From contig CM020509.1 in the NCBI GenBank assembly GCA_009823395.1, positions 13,142,001 through 13,206,000 on the forward strand: a stretch of 64,000 nucleotides of DNA. Reading direction: 5' to 3'. This DNA comes from Thamnaconus septentrionalis (taxonomy: Eukaryota > Chordata > Actinopteri > Tetraodontiformes > Monacanthidae). The notes beneath the pieces are model-generated. The model saw only the letters and a list, made by a program, of their open reading frames with translations, searched no databases and was not told the DNA's origin. Below, in pieces: positions 14,160-26,044 of the stretch; within the stretch, counting starts at the first letter, position 1, and each line of letters begins with the position of its first letter. A program made the position numbers and the translations under genes.

Positions 14160-14420
14160 AGAAGTGGAATTCCTCCTCACTTAAACTTAATTAGCCGAAT
14201 CCTGTGTGGTAAATGATGCAGCAAGAACACAAACAGGACACGCCACCCACATCTGTCTCGCCACCATTGCTGTCCCGCGCAGTTTGATCGTCGTTTTCGC
14301 GAGGCCATTAATTTGCATTCTGTTTGACGCTGGAGATTAACGCTCTCGTTTGTTTGTCGTTGTGCAGCAGGTCGCTAATGTCTTGGCTCAGCTTGGAACG
14401 GAGGGACAGAAATAGTCGAG
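14160..14420. promoter_or_regulatory. Candidate conserved non-coding element
   Basis: The patch carries a homeodomain-type TTAATTA at 14187-14193, a perfect POU octamer ATTTGCAT at 14311-14318 and several retained CpG sites. It is repeat-free and not codon-like. Enhancers of developmental genes often combine these sites, but each motif is short enough to occur by chance. Confidence 0.22.
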
Positions 14421-17400
14421 CACTTTAAAGGCTTGCTGACTCAAAGGGTGAACAAACAAAGCAGAAAAAAAGTCTGAAATCTAAATATACGACTGTAGGA
14501 GCCGTGCCAAAAAAATAAATAAAAAGCTCTCTGAGATTCATTAACCCGTAGAGCAAGTTCAAGTGTAAACAAGGGATTTCAGGCTAGTCGGCTATACATC
14601 AACTTGGCACTTGACGCACACATACACACACTTTATTACAAGAGTCCAGAAGAGGTACAACCCTGTTTGCCCCCCCAAGCCAATCTGTCTTGTGTGTCCT
14701 TGCAAAAAATATAAAGCGCATATTAGCGCGAGAGCAGGGAAGAAACTCCCGGCAAGTGCTGTCCATCAGTCATAACCGCTATCCAGCTGTCCAATGGAAA
14801 GCAGAGTGACAGTGATGACCCCGCCCACCTGGTTGACGAGGTGACCCTTGAATCATGGCTACAGGCCTGATGGATATCCTGCGACGAAGCAAGTGAAACA
14901 TTTCCCCAGTCCGGCCCTGCGGGTGAGTCGACAGATTTACATGATAGAAGCGAACAACCAAGCGGAGCTTCACGTGAAGAATGAGCACTTTGTGAGTGGA
15001 AGATTGGCAGGGGTTCCTCCAAAAGGGAGCTCATGTTTGTCTAAGTATAAAAGAGACAAACAGCGTTTCGGCCAACGGCGCATCAGAAACGTCAAGGCTT
15101 TTAACCTCATTTTATCAGGCTGTGTCACACACATACGGTCACACATAAAGACCAAACACAACCGCAGAAAAGCTCTGGGACAAGGTGATTGTTCTGATTA
15201 CATACTAATTCACCCTGGAAACCTCCAAGTTATTAACCAAAGGTTTACATTACACAGAACAGGAAGTGGATCTTTCTTCCAAGCACCTTGGAACTGTCCT
15301 CATGGATTGCAAACTAGTAGAATAAACAGGACAGAGGTATTGAGTATTAAAATAAGAGAAGATAAAATCAAGTGAGAAAAAAATAGAAAAGGAAAGTTTT
15401 TTTTTATCCCACAGGTAGACAGGTAGTGGTTATGAAAGGATGAACAAAAGAAAGAAACAGGGTATCATCCTTCTGCAGCAGGTGAAGCGTGGCCGTGAAA
15501 AGCAAGACGCGAGACGATGAATGAGTAATGAGTGTAAAATTGGAAGGCGATATCAAAGGTTGCAACGCGCAGAGCAAAGGTTGTTTTTGTTGGCGCGCAT
15601 GCAATGCCGGGAGACGCGGCTGCTTGATAAAACTCTTCAACAAAAAGAAATCCAAATGAGGTCTGAGGGCGACGCCACGCAGGATCTTAGTAATATAAAC
15701 AATAACACATGACACTCGGGCACTTAAGTGAAGCAGCAATGGGGCTGGAAGTTCAAATATTTAACAAAGAAAAGAAAAAGAGTAAAGAGCCCTGCTTTCT
15801 CATTCAGTTTATATGTGAAGGTTTTAGTCGCAAATGCAAGCAAGGTGACTGACTGAAAAAAAAAGAAAGAAAATAAAATGAAGGACTTACGTTGAAACAT
15901 CAGCATGTACAGAAAAAAAACAGATCCAGCAGGGACAGAAGATCAGAGTGGAGCTGATTGACTGCGCACTGATTAGTTGACGATGACCAGGTGAGCTTGA
16001 TTGCAGAAGCGGCGCAGGCGTGGATGGTTGCAGGTGGCAGAGCAGAGTGAGCGAGCTGACGGTTCAGCTGGTGGAGGCCAGCAGGAGCACAAGCACAGTG
16101 CCACTCAGGAGGTCAATTATATCCAAATCCTACCCGGAAAAATGACAGTTTCCAGTGGTGAACAGTGATGTGGCTTGACAGCAGACCTTCTATATTGACA
16201 TGCAAATTAAAAACCTCTCTGTTGGATTTGTGTCAGTGGGTCTCAGTGAACAATGAGCAACTGAGTTATAGGACACACCTGTGTGCTGTTTTGGGCGGTA
16301 GGAAGCACATTTTGGCCCTTTGGCATTTCATTTTTACATTTTCCGATTTTCTTTCTCTCCTGAGGCCTGACCTGTCAGATAATACATGAAGCAATTAAAT
16401 GTTTTTGTATCTTTTTTTTTTTTTTAATGACACACACACTCACACAGAGTGAGAGACTGTGGTTATATTTTTTGAGAATGTCATATTGTTTTGTTGTTGT
16501 GAAGTAATGGAATATCACCATCTATCCAGCTGACATTTCTGCTTTAAACGCAAGTTGTTCTCTCAGCCTGTGTGTGTGCGAGAGCGTGTACGTGTCTCTC
16601 GGAAGGTGTAAAGGGAAACCTCTTCAGGCGCTTTTCAATTTCTGCAGGTGAGGTGCAGAGAGAGAGAGAGAGAAATATCAGGCTCTCAACAGCTCGATAT
16701 TATCTCTCCTCAGCTGCTGTCTATCATTCTCTCCTAGGAAGAGGCGAGTTCTGCTGCTCACTTCCGTTTCGACGAGCGCGCGCTCGTGTAACCAGGAAGC
16801 CACAGTCGGCTGTGTTTCTTCCATAACTGAGAAGTCTCTCAGGCAGGCAGTCAGTCAGTTTGCAGCCTCTCAATTTAATTCCTCAAAGCTTTCCCGTTCT
16901 CCCCTTGTTTCCCTCTGCAGCGCTACAGACAACCTCCTCGCTGTCAACAGGAAACGTATTCCAACTTTCTACCTGCTGTTGCACTAAGGAGACGTTGGCG
17001 CCGCTTGAGGCCTACACTTTGTTTTATTTCTTCACAAGTGCTTCCACTGCTTCTCTTTTATCTTGTCCTCTTATGATAATTCTGAACAGTTTTTTTTTCC
17101 GTCAATGCAAAGCAAACTTTTTTTTTACTTATGTGAAAGCTTTTATGCAGGTTTTTCACGACCACAACACAACCATCTCAATGCATGGGTTTTTGTCCAA
17201 CTTAAACAACTTTTAGTTTAGATTGTTCACACTGATCAGTCATATCAAATCCACAAACAGATATCGATCATAACTACTGGAGGGATGCTTCCCTCTTCAT
17301 TGTTCTTCTCAGACCCCAAAACAACAACATAGAACTGACCAAAGATCCTTTCTTGCAAACATTCAGAACCATTCCAACAGTCTTACATGGTGTCAAGGTA

Positions 17401-20400
17401 TTTTAACGCCATGCAGTTTGACGCCTGCTGCAATATTTTGATACAATCTCAAATTCAACCGTCAGTGGTTTCACTGGTAAAGCGGATGATCAATGTGTTT
17501 TAAGTGCGCTTGTTAGGCCACACAAAGACTTGTAGCGAGCGGAGGTGGCGCCATCAGTCTTGCGCACAGCTGCTGAGCTGTGGCCTCGCGTCTGACCGAG
17601 CTTGCCAGCATCACTGCTGCGAGAGGTCGCACTCATCCACAACCCCGCGTGACGGGTGACGCACAACACGGCGGGGCCACTCGCACAAAGGTGTGCATGT
17701 GTGCATGTTTGTGTGTGTTGGCCATCAGGTTCAATAAGCAGCAACAATTCATTTCCATTCAAACTCTTCCATTATATGCTGCTCTCATTAACACGTTGGC
17801 TGCAGCCCAAGTCACACCTGCAGCCGGAGAGAGGCCGCCTCTAAATAATCCCCCAAAAAAGAGCCTGCGCACACACGCAGATTCCCAGCAGGCTGTCTGC
17901 CTGTGACACCTGATAATTTTTTATTAAGAATAATTGTTTACCCTCATGCATTTGCTGTTTGTTTGACCAGCTGTGCAGCGGTTTTAAATCTGAGAAATAC
18001 GTCACAGTTTTCTGAAAAAAAAGGTGCAGGTTTTGTTTATGTCTTTATGAACTTGTTTTTTGTTTTTTATGCCATTTAAGCATAAATAAACCAACACCAA
18101 GTTCACTGCCTGCTGTTACTGAACAATTTATTTTGTGACTTTTTCCAAATTATTTTTTAAGACATCTATAGTAGAGATTCTTTGTTTTTACTGCTTGTTT
18201 GAAGGGAGGAAAAAATGAACCATGCACTTGACACAAACAATGTTGCATCTATTTATTTTCTTCTTTTATTAGGTCAGGGGTGTCAAATGAACAGAGCTGC
18301 ATCTGTCCTGCTGTCCAGCAGGGAACAATATGTGCTGCAACGAGCTGAATAAAGGTTAAGTTCACAGAAAAGGTGAGAGCTCCTGCTATAAATATGAGAA
18401 ACCAAGGGGATTTCTGAGCGGTAGACGTGGTAGAGGGGATTCGAAAGCAAGAATCACATTGACACATTATTTCAGCACTTGCACGTGTTCTCGTTCCGAT
18501 TCTTTAAAAACCTGGGAAAACAGAATTAACACCCAGCGCACACGCTAGTGTGGAGATCTGCAGTGGCGATCGCACAGGATCTCATGGTTAGCCTTGAAAT
18601 AAAACATGCATTCAGAAAATTCAGACAATGGACGGGATCAGCTGGCTGTTCCGAGTTGCAACCTCTTTCTTCTCTCTCTCTATTTTCCACCCGCTCACAC
18701 CAGGCATGCTTACACAATCACTCTCCTCACGCACAGCACTATTATTAGAATGTTCACAACTGCATAAAGGCTATAATTGTGGCTGCGTTGTTGCAATGTA
18801 TCAGCTTCCAGGCAGCTAAAAAAAAAACAAAAAAAACAAAAACACCCAACAGACACTTTACACTCCTTTCTTTCACACCCCGCCATCATCCTGATGGTCC
18901 CTGCCTCTGCCAAACACTCTCCTTGCCAATCATCGCTTCACTCACTCTGATGTTGCCCCCCACAGGTTTATTAATTTCACTTACTATTACCTGCTCGCTC
19001 TTATTTGGCCTCTCCGTCAACAGACAATCCCCACATTGTCAGCGGAGGCCACTTATCCTGACTCAACCTATTCCACTTTCCCTCACATCATTACACTACA
19101 TCTCCCGAGTGCTCTCCCTTTATTTTATTTCTTCTCAAGTGCTTCTAAGTGCCTCTATTCTCATTCTCCTTAAGTCCCTCCATAGCTGTAAAGTGTCCCG
19201 ATACATTTCTGGATAGTTGCGACTCCTGCCGTTTTCTGCAGGTCCCGCTATTTGCTGCTGACTCACACTCCACTTTGGTTGTGGCTCGAAGGCACAAAGT
19301 GAGTGAACAAATATCTCGCTGTGACTTCTCTGCCTGGGTTTGTTGTGAAATGACTCCCTGTGCAGCACAGATAAACACGAAGAAGGCCCCCCCACCCTTT
19401 TCATTGCTTTGTTTCATCAAGAAAATTGTGATAGAAAATGGTGAGAAATTGGCAAAAACATATTGCATTCCACCTCGGCGTCATTATTTTTCTCTCTTGG
19501 AATTCAAGCGTCAGCTCCCGAACGGGTGAGTCTAAAATATCAGCTTTTCAAGCACAGAGAAATCTAAGAATCTGCATAGTAACTTTCTGCCTTTTCAACC
19601 ATATGTCTTGACTTTGACTTTCTGTTCCTGTTCTCTAATTCTTGATTATATTATTACGGTACTATTATTGTTGTCTAGTTTATTCTGTCGACCGTGCTGA
19701 GCCAAGCTCTGTGTGGCAATAAAGTTGATGAGCAGGTCCAAAGAAGCTCTTTGCTTGATTGAAGAGGCACACAGAGATACATAGGGAAAGAGAAAATATC
19801 ATAAGTGCATTTCGGCAATTGACAAAAAGCCAAAGAGCTGTCAAGCTAAATCCATATTAACATATCGGCGGGGGGTGGATGCGTTTTCTTCTGTTTTTCT
19901 CACCCTCTGGCTATCTTCACAGCAAGTGAATAGCAGGTAGCTGATAAGCTGTCAAGTGACCTCAAGCCATTTCCCTCTTTTACTTCATTTACTCTTATTT
20001 TTTCTTTATCGCAGCCACCTTGAAGCTGGCCGGGGGTTATTTTACAGCATCATTTTTGCAGTAGTGGTGGCAATGTGAACTAAAAATTTTTTTAGCGATG
20101 CAAAGTGGATTTAGATGTATTATTTTTCCACGGCATGGCCTATTGATTTCTCAGGTCATCTAATCCAGAAATCAAAATGTATGATCTGTTTTCCCTGTGA
20201 TTTTCTGTTTGGTATGTTTGTGTACATGTGAGCCTCCCAAATGTTAAAATGGAAAACAGCTTACCATACATAAGTAGATAAATCAATAACTGAGCGCACA
20301 GATAAGATGGAGGACTCTAACTTTAAGTGAAACAGGAGTAGAGCATTTTCTCGTAAATTAAAATGCTTCTCTTCACAACGGCACAAAACCCACTCATACT

Positions 20401-21455
20401 GTTTTGTTTTGTTTTTTTCAATCACTTCCTCTGCACTCAGGGTCGCTGGGGATGCCAGAGTCAGTTCCAGCTGTCAAAATGTACTCGCACAAATCGTATC
20501 ATTTAGCCTGCATATTTCTAAATAGCATAAACAGAGCAGGAGCCCTGCCTTAACGGGAGAATAGACCCATACCCTGAAAGATGATGAGGGGTTTGCTTTC
20601 CTCCGACTATATTTTAAAAATCTAAAATTCTCAGACGAAGTACCTCTGTACAAAGTTGTGAAATATGGTCAGAACAGTGCTGTGGGCTGTTTGGGCAGGC
20701 AGTGTCACAAGGGGAAGTTATTAGTGCCCAAAATGTAAAAGAGTGTGTTCTCCACCAAGGCAGAATGTAATAAATTTAACGCTGCAGTGAAAGTGCCAAA
20801 GGAAATGTCATTGATTTACCAAAGGCATTAAGATTTGCTGTTATAGAGCAGTAGCTGAGTGACATTTCTGAACACGCTACAAGGTTATAGCTGCAGGCAG
20901 ACTGCACACTTGTCCAGTTACTGTTTTGGGGCTAATATAGAATTTTTCAGACTGGCTTTACACAGTCATGCTAGCTTTTTAAGGGCCATACCTGAGAAAA
21001 TATATGGTGTCCCAGGATAATAAAGATGATGAGAAGCCATCCAGACAGTCAGTGTGCTTTTCACAGGAGTAGCCATCGATCAGCTGCAGGTCAGATAAGA
21101 AAAACAAGTTTTTTGGGGCAGAAATTAGCTTCCAACCCTGCAGCGAACCCTTTTCCAGCTTCCTGTGTCTCCTTTAAACCCATCTCTCCTCCACACCTGC
21201 CTTTCCTGCCCGTTGTTGCAGATCGATGGAGCCTCCTGGGCCACAGATTGGAGAACAAAAAAAAAAAAAAAACAGCAGCTGGTTCGTCTTAACAAAGTCA
21301 TGCAGACCATGGCAGCCACACAACATGCACGTACACATAAAAACATGTAGTATATCGACGGCCTCCATCCTTTCCTGCAGGGATGCAGACACTGACACAC
21401 ATCTTCCTGCTCTTACATCAAAATACCTTTCATTGTTCTAATTTAGTTCAGTTAC

Positions 21456-21479
21456 GTGTGTGTGTGTGTGTGTGTGTGT
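21456..21479. repeat. (GT)n microsatellite
   Basis: A pure GT tract of 12 copies. Confidence 0.95.
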
Positions 21480-23335
21480 CTGTCTTGGCTGGTGTCATGG
21501 ATTTATGTATAAGGCACAACTCAGTAAAATGATTCATGAAGCTACAAATAAAACCAAAAAGTCCGTTTTGGCAGCAGTTTTTGACATTTCAAAGAGAGAA
21601 TCAGCAATAAAAAGCAGGTCTTTCCAAGCGGGTATATGGAGCATCTATAATTAAAAATTTAGTGGTGCTTGCCATGATGTTACCGTGCTGTGATGAATGA
21701 ATAAAGTTGGACCACTTGAGAAAAAAATAGCCGTGCCTAAGAGGACTGAAGGAGAACCAGATAGCCCTCTGTGAGTGGGTGTTTTTTTTCTTTCCTCCCC
21801 ATATTGTGTTACAAACTACAGTACTGATTTCACTCCACTGGTGCCATGAATAACAATCATGGCTCATAGGGGAACGGCTATTCAAAAACGTATCTAGCTG
21901 TCAGCCCCATGATCTGTGTCTATTGTTTAGTCGTTTTTTTTTAGATATTTTTTTTTCATTCCTGTTGGGACTCATGCATTATTGTGCATTATTTCCCTCA
22001 TTTCTCATTAGAGGACAAAACTTTACCGAATAATACCTGCAAAACAGGCACCATCTAAAATATAATTCATATACATTTAAAAAAGATAGTTCACTCGAAA
22101 CTGAAATTAGAGCAGTTTTTCTCACTTACCCCGATCTTGATGCATTCTGGTAACATTAGCTGCATTCGTGTGACTCTCAGCTTGGCTGTGTGGATTAAGA
22201 ATGTCATCAACTGTGAGCAACAGATTGAGTGAATGTGAAACATTACTGTAAAACAAGGCGTGTCTTCGCTGTGGGCCATGTCAGTGCTGTGACACATTTG
22301 GATGAGACGACAGAAAGTAGCAATCCAACATCCACAGTCTGGGACCGACCCCATCCTGGCCCTAACAGAGCCAGGGTTATCACAGAAGACCTCCAAATGT
22401 GGCAGTAGAGGGGATGGACAGTGGCCAGCCAGCAGCACTGCCAAGGCCTCGACCCAACTCCACATTTGGGGGACCAGCTCAGTTGTGTCGCTACAGTGGC
22501 ACAATTCAAGCACGCTGGCAGACACTGGATTTGGAAAGGTGGGCTCATTGAGTCACATGTGACCAGGCTGTTGGACCAACATGAGCAGGCGGTGCCAGGC
22601 TATTGTGGCTCGGTAGGGTTTTTACACCTGATACTGAGGACTGGATAAAAAATAAAAAGGCCAATCTGACTTGTTTGTTTTCTGTTACAGATACAGCGGG
22701 ATCATCAGAACCCTCCGGGACGCCAATACTAAGAGGATAATAACCTCAACTGTTCTGACTGTTGAGGTCAGGACCCTTTTTCTGGGTTGACTAGATGAAG
22801 GCTACATAGATATTTGCCTTATTTGCCTTTGGACCTCATTGACTTTTCAGTTGTGCTTTTCATTCGACAGATAATTGATGCTGACAGAGGAGGGTTCGTC
22901 ATTAGAAAGGGAAACTTTCCACCAACACCAGACACACTGCTGACGATAACAGAGATACGATCAGCCAAACAGAGTTTCAAACTTTATTTCACACGATTAC
23001 AGTGTGTGTGCAAGTGTGAGTGAGCGTGGTGTGTGCATGTGGTGAAAGTGGCGGGACAGTCTGTGCAGCAGCTGAGACGAATGTTTAATTATACGGGTTC
23101 AAAGACACTCCGTTAGAATAGAGCAGACTGGAGAGAGGGGCCAAAAAGCAAAGGAGAGCAGGAGCATAATCCATCCTTCCTGTGAGCTCAGGCGCGCCTG
23201 TTAGACAATGTTGCAAGGACAAATTTAATTTAGTTGGGGGATTTATCCCATTGAGTGGCTGACTTTACTTTGTGAATGTCTGGTTTCTTTAGCCTGCAAA
23301 GAGGTGGTGAAAAAGCAGAGCGAAAGGATCCAAAT

Positions 23336-23343
23336 CATTTTAT

Positions 23344-23379
<36 letters not shown>

Positions 23380-23382
23380 TTG
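23336..23382. repeat. AT-rich tract ending in a poly-T run
   Basis: TTTTATTTAA-type low-complexity sequence passes into a run of more than 15 T residues ending near 23381. It could be the antisense poly-A tail of a decayed retroposed copy, but no body of such an element is recognisable beside it. Confidence 0.85.
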
Positions 23383-24540
23383 CAGAGTTAGGGGGTCATC
23401 TAATTCACTTTAAAGGTTGTACATTTTCTTTGGCCAAATCAGATTTTTAGAAAAAGCAGGCGGTGAAGTTGTGTTTTCACTTTGCAGATAAAAATAACCT
23501 TTTAGCCTCAACCTTAAGATAAATGATCTTTTGACCTCTCTTGTGGGAAAAACTGCAGTTACTTTTCTTTTTTTTAAAGGAAAAAATGTTGGTTTGTTTG
23601 TTTATCTGAAGAAACATTTCCATTCCTCCAAGGGTATGGGCTGTTTCTTGAGAGATTTGCTGTTGCTGAGGCCAAGACTTCATAACAAGACTGTCTTGTC
23701 TACCATCACACCGAGGGGTGCAAAGGTCCAGAAAAATTTAACCAGTTTGATGCATGTTTCAGTCTTTCTCCATCCCAACAGGGGAAAACAGAATAAGGAC
23801 ACTTGGAGGTCCCAAAAAGTTAATAAAAAATAGTTTTTGGACTAAACTTTTTAATGCGTTATTCGCCAGCACAAACACAGAGTTGGGGCACAATGAAGAG
23901 CAGGGAGCACCATGGTTTTTAAATATCACAATTATCTCCTATAGCCTGACACAGAAAGTGACGAAAATTCAGAGACAAGGGAGTTGATGAGGGGAGAAAG
24001 GTTAGCGGTAACAATTCAGGGTGACTAACAGAAAAAGGGAAATTATGTGAAATGAGGAGTGTGAAGGGAAGATGAGTGCACATTAAAATTAATTAGTGTG
24101 AATGTTCAGACTGAACTCTCGACAGAAAACCGGATTGAACAAGGGGATTGGCGGCTGGCTGGAGAGCTGTAACTTGACGCCAGAGCCACTGAGCGAACAA
24201 GCAGGCCTGTTTGTTCTTTTCCTTTAGCATTTATTTGCTGTAATACAACTTTTAAACAGTCATATGTACAGTGGCTCCAAAGCTTGGGATTCTTCATTCT
24301 GCTTTCAGATCTAGACATCCATAACACTGTATCCATTCTTTTTTTGTCTTACTACTGTGAGATTATGTGTCTCTTACCAAATATCTCCATCCATCTACTG
24401 AAATCCCATTTTCATGACCAACAATAAGACGCGCGGCCACTCACTCCATCACTCCTGCTGGAAGCTGCCACAGATTGGGACAAAGAAAGAACTGGGCCAA
24501 TATTGGAAGTGATGAGCTCCAGAGGGAGGCTCTGGCTGTG

Positions 24541-24605
24541 TTGCATCCAGTCATTTTCTATTATCACTTATCCTGCTCTGTGGGTAAGACGGGGCTGCGG
24601 CTGTC
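24541..24605 (-). mobile_element. Decayed 3' tail of an L2-type LINE, antisense
   Basis: Read on the minus strand the segment gives GGATAAG, then a short AT stretch, then ATAGAAAATGACTGGATG. This matches the very common fish LINE/SINE tail that reads GGATAAGCGGTATAGAAAATGGATGGATG, with a few changes. A degraded GC-rich CAGCCCC part lies before it, as in the family. Only about 65 bp of tail remains and no reverse transcriptase reading frame is visible. The assignment is from recalled consensus. Confidence 0.6.
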
Positions 24606-24885
24606 TCTGAAGAATGGATTATTTCTTGTGATTGTGAAATTGCACAAAACTAGCTATGGAACAGTTGCCCAAATAATGTTTTTGGTCATAATATCAACAG
24701 CTAATAATCCTGCTATGCCACTGCTAATAATAACTTTTTATATCACAACTTTTTGGAATAACTTTTAAGGTCCAGGAAATGCAAATCATTCCTTTGGGCA
24801 TGAGGTGTTGACCGTGTATAGTTGCAACGCTAACAACAAATCTATCATGATGTTTTGCTGACAAATCAGCATTGCAATAACTCAG

Positions 24886-24893
24886 CTGTTTAC
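24886..24893. repeat. Left 8-bp target-site duplication of hAT element
   Basis: CTGTTTAC lies directly before the left terminus and is repeated without change at 26037-26044, directly after the right terminus. Eight base pairs is the duplication length of the hAT superfamily. Confidence 0.85.
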
Positions 24894-26036
24894 TAGGGAT
24901 GCACAATATCTGTTTTTTCAAGCTGATACCGATAACTTCCTCCTTTTCAAGACTAATACCGATAACCAATAACATATTTATGTTTATTAATTTTAATTTA
25001 GATTCACCTGTACTTGGTACACAGCTGCAAGTAAGAAAAACTGGATATAAAAAAGTTTACCTGTAGATTTGTCCTAACCAAATGTTACTACTATTTGCTA
25101 CTATTAACAAACAAAAACCAAGAACAGTTCTGTTCCCAGAAGTGCATATATTTCTTTTCAAACAAACAAATGGTGTGTGCATAAGAATGAGCACTGAATG
25201 CAAATGGCAGATATAAAATTCAAAAATAAAGTCCTTTAGGAGCCGACAAACTCTTCTGCATAATAATTCAAAAAGTGCACTAAGAAGTGCTGCAAACTGA
25301 AAAGGTGGATTGTATTCTAAATAAATACAAAGCATGGCTAACATCACATGTCCACAAATCAGTCGTAAGGTTATGTCTTTATTTCCATAAAACAGTGTAT
25401 GCAAGAGTGTGGCGATCGCAGCGTATTTTGCTGGCAAACACACATCCGAAAAATAAAAGTACAAAGCTCGGAAGTACAAACCGTGGCTCCAAGTGGTTTA
25501 CTAGTCAACAACAAGCCCTTATCTTCAACGATGGTAAAGGGCTGGTTGTCCAGGGTCATCATTTCCATGATGAAATCACAAATCGCTTTAGCCCTTGGGT
25601 TGTCTCTGGCGAACTTGTTGCATTTAACAAATGCCGTGGCGATAGGAACAAGCCCGGGGGCCTTCTTTGCAGCTGGCTTTGGGCTCGAGTTTGTTCATAG
25701 GCGAAATGTTTGCCGAACATTTGTTGCAAATAGCACGCAAAATGTCTTCTTCAGACGCGGCAAAGCAGTCCCACACAATCGACACCATGTTTGTTGTGAC
25801 ACACACACAGGGGAAGTTTACGTCAGGCCATTTACGGCACAGGTAGGACATCCATGGAGAAAGGGAGTGCTTGGTTTGCTCACCCGAAGCCAATTACAAC
25901 ACTGCACGGGCAACACAATCTTAACTGGAGTTATATAACGCAGCTATTTTCAATATTACTGGATTTATCAGTGTGACGTCATAATTCCTGATATCGGCCT
26001 GATATTTATTGGGCCGATATTTATCACGCACCCTTA
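24894..26036 (-). mobile_element. hAT DNA transposon relic, BED-finger type
   Basis: The element is 1143 bp. It begins TAGGGATGCACAATATC and its other end, read on the minus strand, begins TAAGGGTGCGTGATA, giving imperfect terminal inverted repeats of hAT style. Identical 8-bp CTGTTTAC duplications flank it. Subterminal repeats are visible: ATACCGATAAC occurs twice near the left end (about 24925-24975) and CCGATATTTAT-like words near the right end. The interior carries, on the minus strand, a fragment of a BED-zinc-finger hAT transposase (separate entry). The catalytic RNase H-like domain and the dimerisation region are absent because the element is far shorter than autonomous hATs (about 2.5-5 kb). 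It is therefore an internally deleted, non-autonomous copy. The unaltered target duplication suggests it is not extremely old, although its coding fragment is already frameshifted. Confidence 0.85.
25440..25893 (-). pseudogene. hAT transposase N-terminal fragment, broken
   Basis: Two minus-strand frames together recall the N-terminal part of ZBED-like hAT transposases. The upstream frame holds VSIVWDCF followed by AICNKCSANI (about 25717-25785), the first half of a BED zinc finger with its C-x2-C pair. The expected histidines are not in the same frame. The next frame holds NPRAKAICDFIMEMM and DNQPFTIVEDKGL (about 25515-25600), the conserved linker after the finger. A further shift is needed to read LEPRFVLPS (about 25466-25492), the next conserved block. 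At least two frame disruptions and an early end mean no functional protein is made. BED-finger transposases bind transposon ends and cut DNA; none of the catalytic residues lies in this fragment. Confidence 0.75.
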
Positions 26037-26044
26037 CTGTTTAC
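26037..26044. repeat. Right 8-bp target-site duplication of hAT element
   Basis: CTGTTTAC here is identical to 24886-24893 and directly follows the right terminus. Confidence 0.85.

Larger units (their letters stand above)
13175..24540. other. Long non-coding stretch, no gene recognised
   Basis: Across this stretch I see no host exon. It holds short A or T runs (13297-13307, 16410-16425, 17091-17099, 21257-21272), an A-rich AAAAAAC repeat near 18821-18841, a GT tract at 21456 and an AT-rich run at 23336-23382. The 175-codon frame at 14848-15375 has no domain I know. The segment at about 15940-16130 loosely resembles an antisense LTR fragment, and the one at about 22290-22650 has a repeat-like look, but neither can be assigned. 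Confidence 0.5.

Noticed and set aside
14848..15375. A 175-codon plus-strand open frame
   Set aside because: It shows no domain, low-complexity or family resemblance, has no evident splice context and overlaps an equally open minus-strand frame. A frame of this length is plausible by chance in 64 kb.
15940..16130. Possible antisense LTR fragment
   Set aside because: Similarity is impressionistic, with no termini, TATA box or target duplication identified.
22290..22650. Possible transposon fragment with overlapping frames on both strands and a CTGTTACAG acceptor-like site at about 22682-22690
   Set aside because: I could not match it to a family or define ends, and no reading frame continues sensibly past the acceptor-like site.
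25399..25938. A 179-codon plus-strand open frame
   Set aside because: It is the antisense of the broken hAT transposase fragment.
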